This document shows positions 50,058-60,523 of a stretch of DNA of 64,000 nt, piece after piece. The first letter of the stretch is position 1; each line of letters starts with the position of its first letter. Source of the stretch: Xiphydria camelus (lineage: Eukaryota > Arthropoda > Insecta > Hymenoptera > Xiphydriidae); assembly GCA_963678675.1 (NCBI GenBank), contig OY783191.1:20029111-20093110 (forward strand), in the 5' to 3' direction. Under the pieces are notes generated by a model that saw only the letters and a list, made by a program, of their open reading frames with translations, was not told the origin of the DNA and did no database searches. A program made the translations under genes and the position numbers.

Positions 50058-51852
50058 CTACTTATTTCGGCAAGGATTGCTTGAATGGCACCTGCTGTTG
50101 CACAAATGATTGGCTTTGAAACAAGCACATCGCTTGGTATTGCATTGACTTTTTGAAGGTTGGCATTGGCATTTTGAAAACCCCTGACCTGAAAACATTG
50201 ACTGCGAGGCGCAGGCTTCTCTTAGTGAAATTGACTTTTCTTGAGGAACATCAATTAAATTAAAACTAATAGATGATACAGGCGTTAAATCACCTCTGGT
50301 AAACCAGTTTTTCAAAATACCGGATTTTGTGCCAATTCGGTACACATTGTTTTTCTTATCAATGATTATACCATCCACATTCTTTTTATCCAAAGGTCCT
50401 CTATCGAATTTGGGTACAGCAACAGTCACAGATTTTCCAATTTCTAAATCGCCAAAAGTGATCTTGCTTCTTTTAATCATTACTTCTGCAGCTTTGACTT
50501 GTCCTTCGTGAGACTTTTTCCTGTTAATTCTAATATTTTCCTCATTCATACTTTGATTAAAGTCCTCTGTAGTTCCTAATACTGCTGTCTCGACTGCTCT
50601 AGTATTAAGACTTTCTTCTATAACCGTGTTATTGTCATTATTTGATGAAGTATCCATGTTATCATCACTCACGTTGCTCGTCAATTGTTCTAAGTCCTCT
50701 GTAGTTCCTAATACTGCTGTCTCGACTGCTCTAGTATTAAGACTTTCTTCTATAATCGTGCTATTGTCATTATTCGATGAAGTGTCCATGTTATCATCAC
50801 TCACGTTGCCCGTCAATTGTTTCAAGTCCTCTTCAGTTACTATTTTATCAATAAGGTCAGACGGTATATTTGTAGATCGTAAACCTATTTTTGGATCAGC
50901 TCCATAAAGACTCTTGTACGGTGTCCTTCCAATGATACGATGAAACGATGTGTTTTTTTGCCACTGCACAAAGTAGCACCCGGTCGACCAACGAGAGGTT
51001 TGATTTTCTTCCATCCAAATTCTTAACATTTGCTCAACATCTTGGTTTGACCTTTCTACTGAACCCTGACTTTGGGGGTGTCTGGGTCGTCCATGCACGA
51101 TTTTGCATTCGGGCCATAACAAAACCAACTCTTACCTCTGCAGTGAATTCCCGTCCATTGTCACTTTGCAAGATAACTGGAGCGCCTTGTTCTAGGAAAA
51201 TCTTGAGCAACTCAATGGCTACTTCTGCAGCTCTTTTGGTTGTTAAAGGTCTCAAATACAAAAATTTGGTACAATGTTCTTGGTAATTTAGGAGCTATTT
51301 GTACTTCCCATCAGCGCAAGATTGAAAATCTATTAGATCAACTTGTCCTCTGACATTGAAATCTTTTGATATAATTGGCTTCACCACTAAACCAGCATGT
51401 TTCTGAATTTTTTTCGAATTACAAGTTTTACACAACTGTGCGTATATTTCAATGGCCACTCTTGGAATGTTACATTTCTTCTTTAAATTATGAAGCATTT
51501 TATCTCTTCCTCCGTGTCCTGTAGCTTTGTGTTGCTCATCAATTTTATCGAAAAATTCTTCAATCGGTGTAATATAAATAAGATTATCGTCCCCAGAAGA
51601 GACTTTGGTTTTAAAATAACTTTTGATATGCCTGATATCTCTAGTAAATCATATTTTGCACCATAATATTTTTCTGCGGATGACAGAGCTTGATAATTGT
51701 TCTGAGTTTTTTTTTGCTTGAAGACTTTTTAAAATATCAATGACTTCATCAATTTTTTGAAAATCCCATGGTTTTTTAATTATATTTTGGTCATATTTTG
51801 CATTTAACCGCAAATAGTATTCTTCCTTATCTACCATGTTGACGGGGCTCAA
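50058..51852 (-). CDS. KRBA2/GIN-like integrase (transposase), lightly damaged
   Basis: On the minus strand the order is an N-terminal region (MSPVNMVDKEEYYLRLNAKY), an HHCC zinc finger (HKATGHGGRDKM...CKTC), VRGQVDLIDFQSC (first Asp), VILQSDNGREFTAEV (second Asp) and RPRHPQSQGSVERSNQDVEQ (Glu). A C-terminal Cys-rich knot follows (CQCQPSKSQCNTKRCACF, CNSRCHSSNPC). The core matches retroviral-type integrases of the KRAB-A domain protein 2 / SCAND3 kind. Breaks near 51640, 51270 and 51110 shift the frame; the rest is open. Residues encoded by 50568-50831 are a 44-residue segment present twice in tandem. It should join transposon ends in the nucleus. Confidence 0.75.
50568..50831 (-). repeat. 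132-bp tandem duplication inside the integrase gene
   Basis: Two in-frame copies of a unit encoding VSDDNMDTSSNNDN and ESLNTRAVETAVLGTTED. They differ at a few positions (SNV versus GNV, NNT versus NST). The repeated stretch is acidic/Ser-rich and lies between the core and the Cys-rich tail. Confidence 0.9.
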
Positions 51853-51909
51853 CCTATTGCAAATTGGAGAAAAGCTTGATTAGGTATTTAGAAATTTCCT
51901 GCACTGGAT

Positions 51910-52230
51910 AACAGAAACAAAGATCCATCTACAATTATCACACCCACACCTAATAAATTACAGAAATACTTAACCTCAAAATGATATTGTTTTTTTATAC
52001 AGTCAAACATATGTATAGAATATAGCTTTTGCCTAGGCAAATAGCTTTTGTGACTTCACTCGCTTCGCTCGCTCCGCCGATTCTAACCTAACCTAACCTA
52101 ACCTAACACATTGAAATATAAATAAATTAGATTTGGTAAAGTTATATTAGGTTAGATTAGGCTATAATCGGCGGAGCGAGCGAAGCCACAAAAGCTATTT
52201 GCCTAAAAAGTTACTATTTCCCCGCGACGT
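51910..52230. repeat. Inverted-repeat arm mirrored at 52960-53285
   Basis: CACACCCACACCTAATAAAT, CAAAATGATATTG and AACATATGTATAGAATATAG recur inverted on the other side. Within are CCTAACC runs and TTTGCCTAGGCAAATAGC. No gene in 51853-53955 other than transposon ends. Confidence 0.75.
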
Positions 52231-52320
52231 GTATAAGTGATAAGCAGGGGACCTAGCCAATAACAACTTAAAACAATATAGCAACTACATATTTATACTT
52301 ACGTGACTGTAGTCTTTTAA

Positions 52321-52718
52321 CCCGTCAGCACTCGCGCTCCCGTCCCACCGTTCTGTACCCGCGTGATGAGGGATTCTCTCATATTAAAAAATGCAAATAT
52401 TTATTTCCATTGTTTCCCCCTTCAACCACCAGCAGTGGCGAGAATTGCCGAACGCGGCCGACTACGCGCGAAGGCAGCACGGCTCCCAGCCTACTCGTGC
52501 CGTAAGAGAAACTCTCACATTTTTAGTTTCGCGTCAAGAAAAAAATTCTTTTCTCGAAATTGACTGAAGCTTTTTGTTTTTAATTTACACTAAAAGAAAG
52601 AGGAATAGTTGTTTAAGAATGAAAACAATTCTCGAACCATTTGAATGATTTTTGTAAAAGTTTCCTTTCCCGTGAAAATTTGCGAGAGAGAAATGCTCAT
52701 AGCACGAGTGCTGACGGG
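52321..52718. mobile_element. PiggyBac-type MITE candidate (TTAA-flanked, 398 bp)
   Basis: CCCGTCAGCACTCGCGCT at the left and AGCACGAGTGCTGACGGG at the right, with TTAA directly outside each end (52317-52320 and 52719-52722). CC(Y) ends with a TTAA duplication are the piggyBac signature. Interior is non-coding. Confidence 0.65.
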
Positions 52719-52876
52719 TTAAATCTGAAGTTTATCTGAGCAGCAACTATCTGAGGAGCTCCTCAGATAAACTTCAGATTTAACCCGTCAGCACTCGTGC
52801 TATGAGCATTTCTCTCACGCAAATTTTCACGGGATAGGAAACTTTTACAAAAATCATTCAAATGTTTCGAGAATTG
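52622..52876. repeat. Perfect-arm hairpin including the MITE end
   Basis: ATTTGAATGATTTTTGTAAA, GAAATGCTCATAGCACGAGT and ATCTGAAGTTTATCTGA are mirrored around about 52748. The right part of the MITE has been copied in inverse order, giving a second TTAACCCGTCAGCACTCG at 52783. Confidence 0.8.
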
Positions 52877-53622
52877 TTACGTAAGTATAAATATGTTGTT
52901 GCTATATTGTTTTAAGTTATTATTGGCTAGCTCCCCTGCTTATCACTTATATACGTCGCGGGGAAATAGTAACTTTAGGCAAATAGCTTTTGTGGCTTCG
53001 CTCGCTCCGCCGATTATAGCCTAATCTAACCTAATCTAACTTTACTAAATCTAATTTATTTATATTTCAATGTGTTAGGTTAGATTAGGTTAGGTTAGGT
53101 TAGAATCGGCGGAGCGAGCGAAGCGAGCGAAGCCACAAAAGCTATTTGCCTAGGCAAAAGCTATATTCTATACATATGTTTGACTGTATAACAAAACAAT
53201 ATCATTTTGAGGTCAAGTATTTCTGTAATTTATTAGGTGTGGGTGTGATAATTGTAGATGGATGTTTGTTTATGTTTCAGGTAGATAGTATTTACCTAGG
53301 CAAATAGCTTTTGTGGCTTCGCTCGCTTCGCTCGCTTCGCTCGCTCCGCCGATTCTAACCTAACCTAACCTAACCTAATACATTGAAATATAAATAAATT
53401 AGATTTGGTAAGGTTAGGTTAGGTTAGAATCGGCGGAGCGAGCGAAGCGAGCGAAGCCACAAAAGCTATTTGCCTAGGCAAATACTATCTGCCTAAAAAG
53501 TTACTATTTGCCTACGACATCATATGCAACACGTTAGGAAATGCATTCTGTGTAACTCGTGTGATAGATATTGCAATAATCTCACTCGTTACGCAAAATG
53601 AGGCATTTCCGAACTGGCTATA

Positions 53623-53793
53623 CAATCCTTCCCTTTCAATACACGCCAGCGTAGCGGGTTGCATATCGGTTATCCGCCTGGCGCGATACACAGGTGCCTC
53701 CGATCCGCTGCAGGGGCAGGCGCCTTGTGCCGCGCCAGGCGGATAACCGATATGCAACCCGCTACGCTGGCGTATATTGAAAGGAACGGATTG
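53623..53793. mobile_element. 171-bp foldback MITE, TA-flanked
   Basis: CAATCCTTCCCTTTCAATA and GCCAGCGTAGCGGGTTGCAT, GGTTATCCGCCTGGCGCG are mirrored across a short GC-rich loop. TA on both sides. Present only in the right arm of the outer element, so it arrived after the palindrome formed. Confidence 0.85.
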
Positions 53794-53967
53794 TATAAAT
53801 AGCTAATCTATATGCTATATGCCTAAAGAACATTTAGGCAGATACTATTTGCCTAGTCATTTAGCAATGAATTATAAAGAAAAGCTATTTGCCCAGGCAG
53901 TTAGTATTTGCCTAGGCAGATACTATCTGCCTAAAGTTACTATTTGCCTGCGACATATATATATATA

Positions 53968-54434
53968 CAGGGTGTTTATTTTAAAACTTACCACCTACGT
54001 TATCTGCGTAAAGAGACATATTTCTGAAAATCGCCGAGACACGTCAACAAAATTATTGAGGGGGAACATTTTTTATAAAAATTCGACGCCCCCCCCCCCC
54101 CTCAACCACCTGACTCCGGGGGCGGTAACCCCAATATTCTTAAATGGAACAGGGGGTCGAGTGATACCTCATTTTAACGTCAAATTTGAAAAGTAGGACG
54201 TCAAAATGTACACAATTAAAAGCCCTTTAAAATGAGGTATCACTCGACCCCCTGTTCCATTTAAGAATATTGGGGTTACCGCCCCCGGAGTCAGGTGGTT
54301 GAGGGGGGGGGGGGGTCGAATTTTTATAAAAAATGTTCCCCCTCAATAATTTTGTTGACGTGTCTCGGCGATTTTCAGAAATATGTCTCTTTACGCAGGT
54401 AACGTGGGTGGTAAGTTTTAAAATGAACACCCTG
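53968..54434. mobile_element. 467-bp mariner-type MITE with 215-bp arms
   Basis: CAGGGTGTTTATTTTAAAAC and its complement as ends, with TA outside. Arms carry GAGTCAGGTGGTTGAGG, a C-run (G-run) of about 12, and GGTCGAGTGATACCTCATTT. Similar predicted peptides on both strands are artefacts of the symmetry. Confidence 0.9.
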
Positions 54435-55069
54435 TATATATATATAAATAACTTTTAAGACTATTGAGGGGTTTAATTAAAAAATTTCAAAATTTGCACT
54501 TGCATCATTATTCTTCTGGAGAATATATGGCGATATATTCATTCCTCAAAAGACGTGAAGGAGAGAAGCGTCGAAATTTCTTTTTGTCGTGTAGGATCTG
54601 TATAACAAGACGTCTTATATTGATGTTATATTGTGGAGTGGAAAATCATATTTCACGAAGACGTTATACATACTGAAGTAACAATATTGAGATTTGTATC
54701 TGCTAAATATTTAATACTTTGAAAACAACTGTTTATGTCTTCGAAGGAACCATTAGTTCTATTTTATGTATTTCAGCAAGCGGATGTCCTCAAAGTCACC
54801 GTTTTATATGTAACTCTAAATGTCTCTAGTTTTAGACATTTTAGAAGAAATTAGAAGCAGTTAGTAGTGTTTACTTGTTTAAAACGTCAAACGCAATTGA
54901 TTCAAATACTTTTTTCCATTAATATAAAATGTCCCCATAGTCGCCATTCCTTACAAAATATAATGTCCTCATATTCGCTGATATATGCTATGTCCTCATA
55001 GTAGCTGTTTTACGCAAAATTCAAAATATCTTGAAATTTTATCATTATTAGTTTTTCTACATAGTCCTA
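54435..55069. other. No gene; spacer with TGTCCTCATAGT-like motifs
   Basis: TGTCC(T/C)CA(T/A)A(G/T)T is found at about 54784, 54929, 54967, 54991 and 55125. The start (TTTTAAGACTATTGAGGGGT...) is a variant of sequence inside the large inverted repeat near 46330 and 57290. Confidence 0.4.
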
Positions 55070-56183
55070 ATATATATATATATATATATAATGCCTTTCT
55101 GCATCGATTAACCCAAAATATATTGTGTCCCCAAAGTAACCTTTAGACATATATATATATACCGGGTGTTTTCCTGGGTTGTTGACATAGGCCGATATGG
55201 TGCATAGCAGTTTGTAGACTATAGTATGTACGCTATTGGTCGGAGACGCAAGGACGCCGAGCGATTGGCTCTGCCTATCGTCGGCAGTTGTCAATCGTCG
55301 CGACAGAAGTTCCCTAGTGCGTAGGCACTGAGCAGACGAGAAAGTATGGCGGTTGATACAAAAATTTGTTTACAAGGTGGAATTTTTCAGAGTAATTGTA
55401 TTTTTTGAAAATAAAATGTGGTTTTCAAAGTTAATAAAATATTTCCATTCGCGAAACGATTTCCTTCGCGTTTATTTCGACCCTCGAACGCGCTTTTTAA
55501 TAAATAGTACAAATACAGTTAAAAAGAGTAATGAAGGAAGGGTGATAAATCTTGGGACAAATGTAAAATAATTAACGAGTTGTAGAGACAAGTGAACCGA
55601 CGTGAAAAATAACAGTGACCAGGCAGTTCTCAGGATTTTTGAGTAGGGTAAGTGTAACGATAAATCGAGAGGGATAACAAGAAGGAATTGTTTTGAAGTC
55701 ATTCAATTTCTTTATACTTTATAAAGGTAATAATAGTACAAAAATTATTTGTAGACTTAGAGAAAGTGATGAATTCTTCATGGATGATGGAAAAGTTCGA
55801 CGACGTGCATCAGCCTCCACGGAGAAATGTGCCAAAGACGAAGGACGATTGGTATCCCGCTCATGAAATAGAAATAAATGAAACATAAAATCATATTGAT
55901 ACAGAAAAAGAATGTAGTGCAGGTATTTATTTACCAATACGACTCACATTACCATCTCCTAACCAACGTGATTGAATACTTCAGCAAGCATCGATAACCA
56001 GGACCATGGTTAATGACTTTGTATTTTGCAACAACGAGCACCAACTCCCCCGGAGGACACGAAAAGCTGTAACATGAGGAATACGGTGAAAGGTTAATAA
56101 AATTATCCCAAACGATACCATGAATGTAAATAAATCCTTTTCATATCATGACATGTTGTGGAAAACTCACCGCTGCTTCAAGT

Positions 56184-57271
56184 TTATAGCAGATGTTCGA
56201 AATGATTCCCTTGCTCAGCCGAGCAATAACCTAATTGGTCGTAAAATGCTGAGGTTGCATTTTGGATCGCTTCCGGGGGGATCTCCTCACAGATCCTCAT
56301 TATCTCCCAGTCGAGTTCCTCAACGGTCAGGAGATGGCGACGCTCGTTGTATAACTGGTCCTTCACTTAGGCCTGGTTGTACAACATGCCGATATACTGC
56401 CCGATAGTGTTATCCTGCCGACAAGTCCGCTTTTGACGTATTTTGACTATAGCATAAAGCGGACTTGTCGGCAGGAATAACACTATCGGCATGTTGTACA
56501 ACCGGCCCTTAGCCCCAGAAAAAATAATCCATCGGCGTCAGGTCGGGTGATCGCGCCGGCCACGGAATTGGACCCCCTCTTCCTAACCAGCGATTAGGGA
56601 ATTCCTCGTCCAGGAATCGCCGGACTCGTATCGTCGAGTGCGCGGGAGCGCCGTCGTGTTGAAAGTACACAGGGGCTCCGATCTATAAGTAACAGTAATT
56701 AAATAGTCGATTTTCAATAGCTTACCACGGGACTGTAATAAAGTGACTGCATTCTAGTGATACTTACTTCTTCTTCGATCATTCGAAGCGACGGTATTAC
56801 TAAATATCTCAGAATTTCGAGATACATCTGGCCGTTCAAATTTTCGCGAAAGAAAACCGGTCCTATTATTCAGTTTCCAATTATTCCAGCCCAGACGTTT
56901 ATTTTAATGGGGTACTGGGTCCTCACGTCCCGCAGTACCTTGGGATTTTCTGTTGCCCAATATCTTACATTTCGCCGGTTAGGTCTGTATACCGCGAAGA
57001 AAGTACATTCGTCGGTGAAACAAATTCTCTCCGACAGGCCAGGCTCGACATTTATCTGTTCTATCATTGTTTCAGAAAATGCCATTCGATGATCATCGTC
57101 GCCTGGTATGAGTTCCTGATGGCAACGAGGTATATAGGAGAAATATTTATTATCCCGCAAAACCTTCCACGCCGTACTCTTGGAGATGCCGAACTCTCGG
57201 GCCACCGTAGCCGCACTTGTTCGAGAGTTGTTCTCGACGTTCGCGCATATTAAGATCTTCGTCTCTTCGTC
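56184..57271 (-). pseudogene. Mariner-like transposase, copy 3 (mirror of copy 2)
   Basis: Same content as 46387-47474, including the TGA in place of CGA (56870-56872), the intron, and the MITE at 56370-56508. One visible protein-level difference is EEL versus EDL in the last exon. It shares all defects with copy 2, so both derive from one already dead source. Confidence 0.8.
56370..56508. mobile_element. Second copy of the 139-bp hairpin MITE
   Basis: Mirror of 47150-47288 with TTA (complement of TAA) on both sides, at the identical place in the transposase. Confidence 0.85.
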
Positions 57272-57843
57272 TAATTGTCAGTTATTTTTAAGACTATTGA
57301 GGAGTTTAATTAAAAAATTTCAAAATTTGCACTTGCGTCATTGTTCTTCTGGAGAAGCGATATATTATCTGGGATCAAGAGACACGGCAGTGTCTGGCGG
57401 CATGTTCGTTCAAGTAGTTGCGCGCTCAGACACGACAGCGCTGATGTCGCGAGCACCCGTGTCTCTTTACACCACAAATGTCTGCTCCCTGCACCCCTCA
57501 ATTTTTACATCGAATTTTCTCAATAACTATACGGTTATAACCAAAACTATGCTTAGTTACGCCATACAAATTGACTATTCTCTATTGATAGAGACCAGAA
57601 TAAATGTTATAAGTTACATATTAACAGAGATTTTTCCTTAGCAACGCGAAGCCACGCCCCTTGCGTCTAAAAGTCGAAAATCCGATTTCTCGGGCGATAT
57701 ATATATGTCAAAATCTCACAAAAATTCCGCCCATCTTCAGCGATAGTTGGCCATGATCGGAAATATGTACACAGATACGGCCACACGCATACGCCATCAA
57801 ATGTATGTGAGAGTGTGTGAGAGAATATATTCCTTAAATGTTT

Positions 57844-60523
57844 GGGTATTTTCAAAGTTAATAAAATATTTCCATTCGCGAAACGATTAACCTCGCGTTT
57901 ATTTCGATCCTCGGACGCGCTTGTTAATAAAATGTAAAAATTCAGTGTAATCGGAGTTATGAATCTCAATAGTGGTGAATGTGACAGACGCTCCGTATAG
58001 TTTAATAATCGTTTTTTTTTTTTTTTTTTTTTTTTTCGATAATCGAGATAGTGAACGGATGCAGTGCTGTGTTTCTCTGGTTGCCTGTGCATAAAGAGCA
58101 GGAAAGGAGACGGCAGTATCTCAGAAGAATTACCATCAGATAAGTTTAATTGCCATCTGACAGCTTTAACCTCACTTTCGATGGAAGGACAATTATCTTT
58201 GTGATAATTCTATTTTTTGTTTCAGCGTCATGCGAGCACGAGACGAATTGATGGCTTTTCTTCTCTGTCACAATCAAAGCCGTGGAAGAAAAATAGGAGA
58301 TGCAATGGAATTGAATCACAACAATCAAGTAATTACTTTATCATTATTTTTTCTCTATCGATATATTTCCTCTTTCGTACTATTACAAGTTCCAATTTAC
58401 ACACCGACCTGTCAAACCTGAAGTGTACATGTACCTCACTTCTATTAATTTCATCTGTTCTTCGTCTCCGTTGTAACGACAGTCAATGAGGAATCACTGA
58501 TACCGATTAGGGTTCGAGGGTTATTCCTTATTCTTTCTAGCACAGAGCATCGATATTTTACTGCATCTGTTTTCTTCTGGGACTTCCTAAAATAATTATA
58601 AAAACCCCATATGATTGTTATTTACAATTTGTTACAAATCGTATGCGAACCCGAGGGGGTTTCTTTCGAACGAAGGATCATCCACTTCTTGTTCCAAGAA
58701 CTAGTTGCATTAGTTCATTTGGCGAGCTGGATCTGCTGTCTCGAGTGCATGGACGTGTGCCACTTTAAATGGATATTTTGTAATTTCCATCGTTACATCA
58801 GAGGCGAAGAAGAGATGTAATAGAAGTGAGGTACATGTACATTTCACGTTTGATAGGTTGGTATATAAATTGGAACTTCTGATAGTATAATACGAAAGAG
58901 GAAATATATCGATAAAGGAAAAAAATAATAAAGTAGTTACTACATTATTGTAATCTAATTCCATTGTATCCCTTACTTTTCTGCCACGACTTTGATCGTT
59001 GATAGTGAAGAAAAATCAAATTTATTGGTTGATCCATCTACTATCAACAATCAAAGTCGTGGCAGAAAAATAAAGGATACAATAGAATTGGATTACAATA
59101 ATGGAGTAACTACTTTATTATTATTTTTTCTTCATCGATATATTTTCTTTTTCGTATTATACTATCACAAGTTCCAATTTATATACCGACCTGTCAAACG
59201 TGAAGTGTACATGTACCTCACTTCTATTTCATCTCTTCTTCGCCTCTGGTGTAACGACGGTCAATGTGGAACCGAATATACTACTGGTTCTTCGAATAAC
59301 AAGTGCACGAAACCCCCTCGGGTTCTCATTCGATTTGCAGTCCTTCTGGATAGAATTGGATACCAGCACGTTTATTTCTGTAATAAATTATAAATAACAC
59401 AATTATATTCAGTATTTCACTATTTAAAATATACCCAACTTACTCTACGTAGAAATTAAGAAACTATATTAATCTGAGTTAACTAATTCTATAGATAATA
59501 ATGACAAAATTATTAAAAGTGATATATTTCCTCTTTCGTATTATACTGTCACAAGTTTAAATTTATATACCGACCTGTTAAAAGTGAAGTGTACATGTAC
59601 CTCACTTCTATTTCATCTCTTCTTCGCCTCTGGTGTAACGGTCAATGAGGAATCACTGATATCGATTAGGGTTCGAGGGTTATTCCTCATTCTTTCTAGG
59701 ACAGCATCGATATTTTGCTGCACCTGTATTCTTCTGGGACTTCCTAAAATAATTATAAAAACCCTATATAATTCAGCCCTGGCAAGTACAATCTTATCGA
59801 GCTGTACCTTATCGAAGAGATCTTTCTACGTAATGAGACCGAAATGTTTCTATGATGTTTCGCAACATTCACGAATTTGTCGAGAAATATATATTTCTAA
59901 CATATATACGGTAGTATTCACGAATATTGTAAAATATTGCAGAAATGTTACAGAAAAGTTGTGATATTTTGTAATTTCCATCGTTATACTAGAGGCGAAG
60001 AAGAGGTGAAATAGAAGTGAGGTACATGTACACTTCACGTTTGACAGGTCGGTATATAAATTGGAACTTGTGATAGTATAACACGATAGATGAAATATAT
60101 CATTTTTAATAATTCTGTCATTAGAATTGGTTAACTCAGATTAATATAGTTTCTTAATTTCTACGTTGAGTATGTTCGGTATATTTTAAATAGTGAAACT
60201 GCAAATGATTATGTTATTTACAATTTGTTACAGATCGTATGCGAACCCGAGGGGATTTCTTTCGAACAAGGAATCATCCACTTGTTGTTTCAAGAACCAG
60301 TTGCATTAGTTCATTCGGCGAGCTGGATCTGCTGTCTCGAGTGCATGGACGTGTGCCACTTTAAATGGATATTTTGTAATTTCCATCGTTACATCAGAGG
60401 CGAAGAAGAGATGAAATAGAAGTGAGGTACATGTACACTTCACGTTTGATAGGTTGGTATATAAATTGGAACTTCTGATAGTATAATACGAAAGAGGAAA
60501 TATATCGATAAAGAAAAAATAAT
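57844..60523. repeat. Cluster of mariner M2 leader fragments in both orientations
   Basis: AGTGAGGTACATGTAC(A/C)TTCA and its complement occur at about 58429, 58830, 59205, 59590, 60020 and 60425. Each lies beside GGAAATATATCGATAA and TTCCATCGTTA(C/T). Pairs form palindromes centred near 59010 and 59880. Short frames such as NNQSRGRKI(K/R)D recur at 58275 and 59050. No complete gene. A T-run of about 26 lies at 58011-58036. Confidence 0.7.

Larger units (their letters stand above)
52231..52958. mobile_element. Nested palindrome containing a TTAA-flanked MITE
   Basis: Outer arms (about 52220-52320 and 52880-52958) share AAGTGATAAGCAGGGG, GCCAATAA and ACTTAAAACAATATAGCAAC. The borders AGTTACTATTTCCCCGCGACG and its mirror are variant TGTCG-type ends. 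Confidence 0.6.
49305..53520 (-). mobile_element. KRBA2/GIN-like integrase DNA transposon (about 4.2 kb) with nested palindromes
   Basis: Ends ATGTCGTAGG and CCTACGACAT, with CAT on either side (a possible 3-bp duplication inside the palindromic target CATATG). Subterminal sequence alternates AAAGCTATTTGCCTAGGCAA, GCTTCGCTCGCTCCGCCGAT and runs of CCTAACC/GGTTAGG on both sides. The integrase gene lies in the left-centre on the minus strand. Sequence at 51910-52230 is repeated inverted at 52960-53285 around further nested elements. The TGT...ACA ends and retroviral-type integrase suggest the Ginger group. Confidence 0.6.
49021..53955. mobile_element. Outer TGTCG...CGACA palindromic element
   Basis: TGTCGCAGGCAAATAGTAAC begins the left arm and its complement ends the right. 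The left arm (49021-49304) pairs with 53521-53955 over about 285 bp, interrupted on the right only by a 171-bp MITE. Its centre GTTGCATATGCAAC has been opened by the integrase-bearing element 49305-53520. Flanks are TATA-rich, so a TATA duplication cannot be distinguished from the background. Confidence 0.75.
55070..57843 (-). repeat. Right arm of the ~2.8 kb inverted repeat
   Basis: Mirror image of 45819-48609. It includes the mariner right TIR (from 55162), the MITE (56370-56508) and the transposase. The near identity of arms that carry the same secondary insertions shows a duplication after those insertions, or continuing gene conversion, or an assembly fold. Confidence 0.9.

Noticed and set aside
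49380..53460. Internal telomere suggested by CCTAACC runs
   Set aside because: Runs are short, hexameric (TTAGGT, not TTAGG), mirrored and always tied to the same element ends.
53819..54430. Matching proline-rich ORFs on opposite strands around 54.1-54.3 kb
   Set aside because: Product of the long arms of the 53968-54434 MITE and of its C/G runs.
57667..58092. 141-aa minus-strand ORF with a poly-Lys run
   Set aside because: The Lys run is the translation of a T-tract at 58011-58036; no domain elsewhere.
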